Assembly (NCBI GenBank): GCA_025454125.1 | Contig: JALOPA010000217.1 | Span: 1 to 5,191, forward strand | DNA from: Thermodesulfobacteriota bacterium | GTDB lineage: Bacteria > Desulfobacterota > DSM-4660 > Desulfatiglandales > HGW-15 | Direction: 5' to 3' | DNA length: 5,191 nucleotides | Part shown: positions 5,011 through 5,191 of the stretch, piece after piece | How positions within the stretch are numbered: the stretch's first letter is position 1 | How the letters are laid out: each line of letters opens with the position of its first letter | Notes under the pieces: model-generated | What the model was told of the DNA's origin: nothing | Seen by the model: only the letters and a program-made list of their open reading frames with translations | Database searches by the model: none | Program-made: the position numbers and the translations under genes

Positions 5011-5191
5011 TCACCGCGCCATCAGCGCGAACACGCCCCAGCCCAGGTATTCACGCGTGTAAGCGGCGTAGCGCTCGGGCTCCGAGGTTAGATTGGCTCG
5101 AACATCTTTCGCGAACTCGTCGTCGGGATTGGCTTCAAGCCATCGGCGCATGGTGAGCCACTTGGCCGCCTCGTATCTGTCCCAGCTGTCT
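5011..5191 (-). CDS. Unrecognised protein, C-terminal 59 residues only
   Basis: The minus strand is open from the window edge to TGA at 5011-5013, followed directly by a second in-frame TGA at 5008-5010. The 59 visible residues look strongly like a real protein: DSWDRYEAAKWLTMRRWLEA, then NPDDEFAKDVRANL, SEPERYAAYTREY and the end LGWGVFALMAR. The sequence is rich in Trp, Tyr, Arg and Glu and predicted helical, with a hydrophobic last turn. There is no membrane segment in the visible part. I do not recognise the family, and the N-terminus lies outside the window. It is the most upstream of the co-directional minus-strand genes seen here, separated by about 335 bases from the next secure gene. 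Confidence 0.7.
   Translation of the reverse strand, partial: DSWDRYEAAKWLTMRRWLEANPDDEFAKDVRANLTSEPERYAAYTREYLGWGVFALMAR

Overview
This window is a chromosomal stretch from a GC-rich Gram-negative bacterium. Hand counts of sample lines give about 60% GC in the main genes. I would guess a Desulfobacterota (former Deltaproteobacteria) relative, perhaps a syntrophic or sulfate-reducing lineage. The guess rests on the Hanks-type kinase with a short helical tail, the variant shikimate kinase with a GGS substrate loop, and the DUF5329, SRPBCC and YbiI-like neighbours. It is inference from protein style; there is no rRNA or other marker in the window.

Layout. One gene lies on the plus strand at the left: a complete cytosolic Ser/Thr protein kinase (12-1070) with its own Shine-Dalgarno at the window edge. 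It converges, 20 bases apart, on a run of minus-strand genes that fills the rest of the window. In their direction of transcription (right to left) these are: the 3' end of an unrecognised gene (5011-5191, cut by the window edge); a doubtful small frame broken by one amber codon (4715-4966); a YbiI-like DksA/TraR zinc-finger protein (4405-4674); a shikimate-kinase-like P-loop kinase with an altered substrate loop (3829-4338); a four-helix membrane protein of lower GC (3337-3735); a 102-residue unknown protein with a basic tail (2967-3275); a ten-helix EamA/DMT transporter (2033-2875); an SRPBCC-fold protein (1474-1974); and a secreted DUF5329 protein (1091-1459).

How they fit together. Spacers of 14 to 93 bases and a shared direction would allow joint transcription, but the functions share no obvious pathway. 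The closest pair is SRPBCC and DUF5329, 14 bases apart. The set reads as a housekeeping/accessory mixture rather than one dedicated system. The shikimate-kinase-like gene has no other aromatic-pathway gene beside it, and its substrate site is not canonical.

The most unusual DNA is in two places. The gap right of the YbiI-like gene (4675-5010) holds a 54-base imperfect palindrome with partial likeness to an integron attC arm, overlapping the broken frame. The spacer 3276-3336 holds a second GC-rich inverted repeat, and the next gene starts inside a GTTATG. Together with the GC dip in the membrane gene, these hint at old cassette-type insertion. The evidence is weak and is scored that way. I found no tRNA, rRNA, CRISPR array, insertion sequence, riboswitch, convincing promoter or T-tailed terminator.
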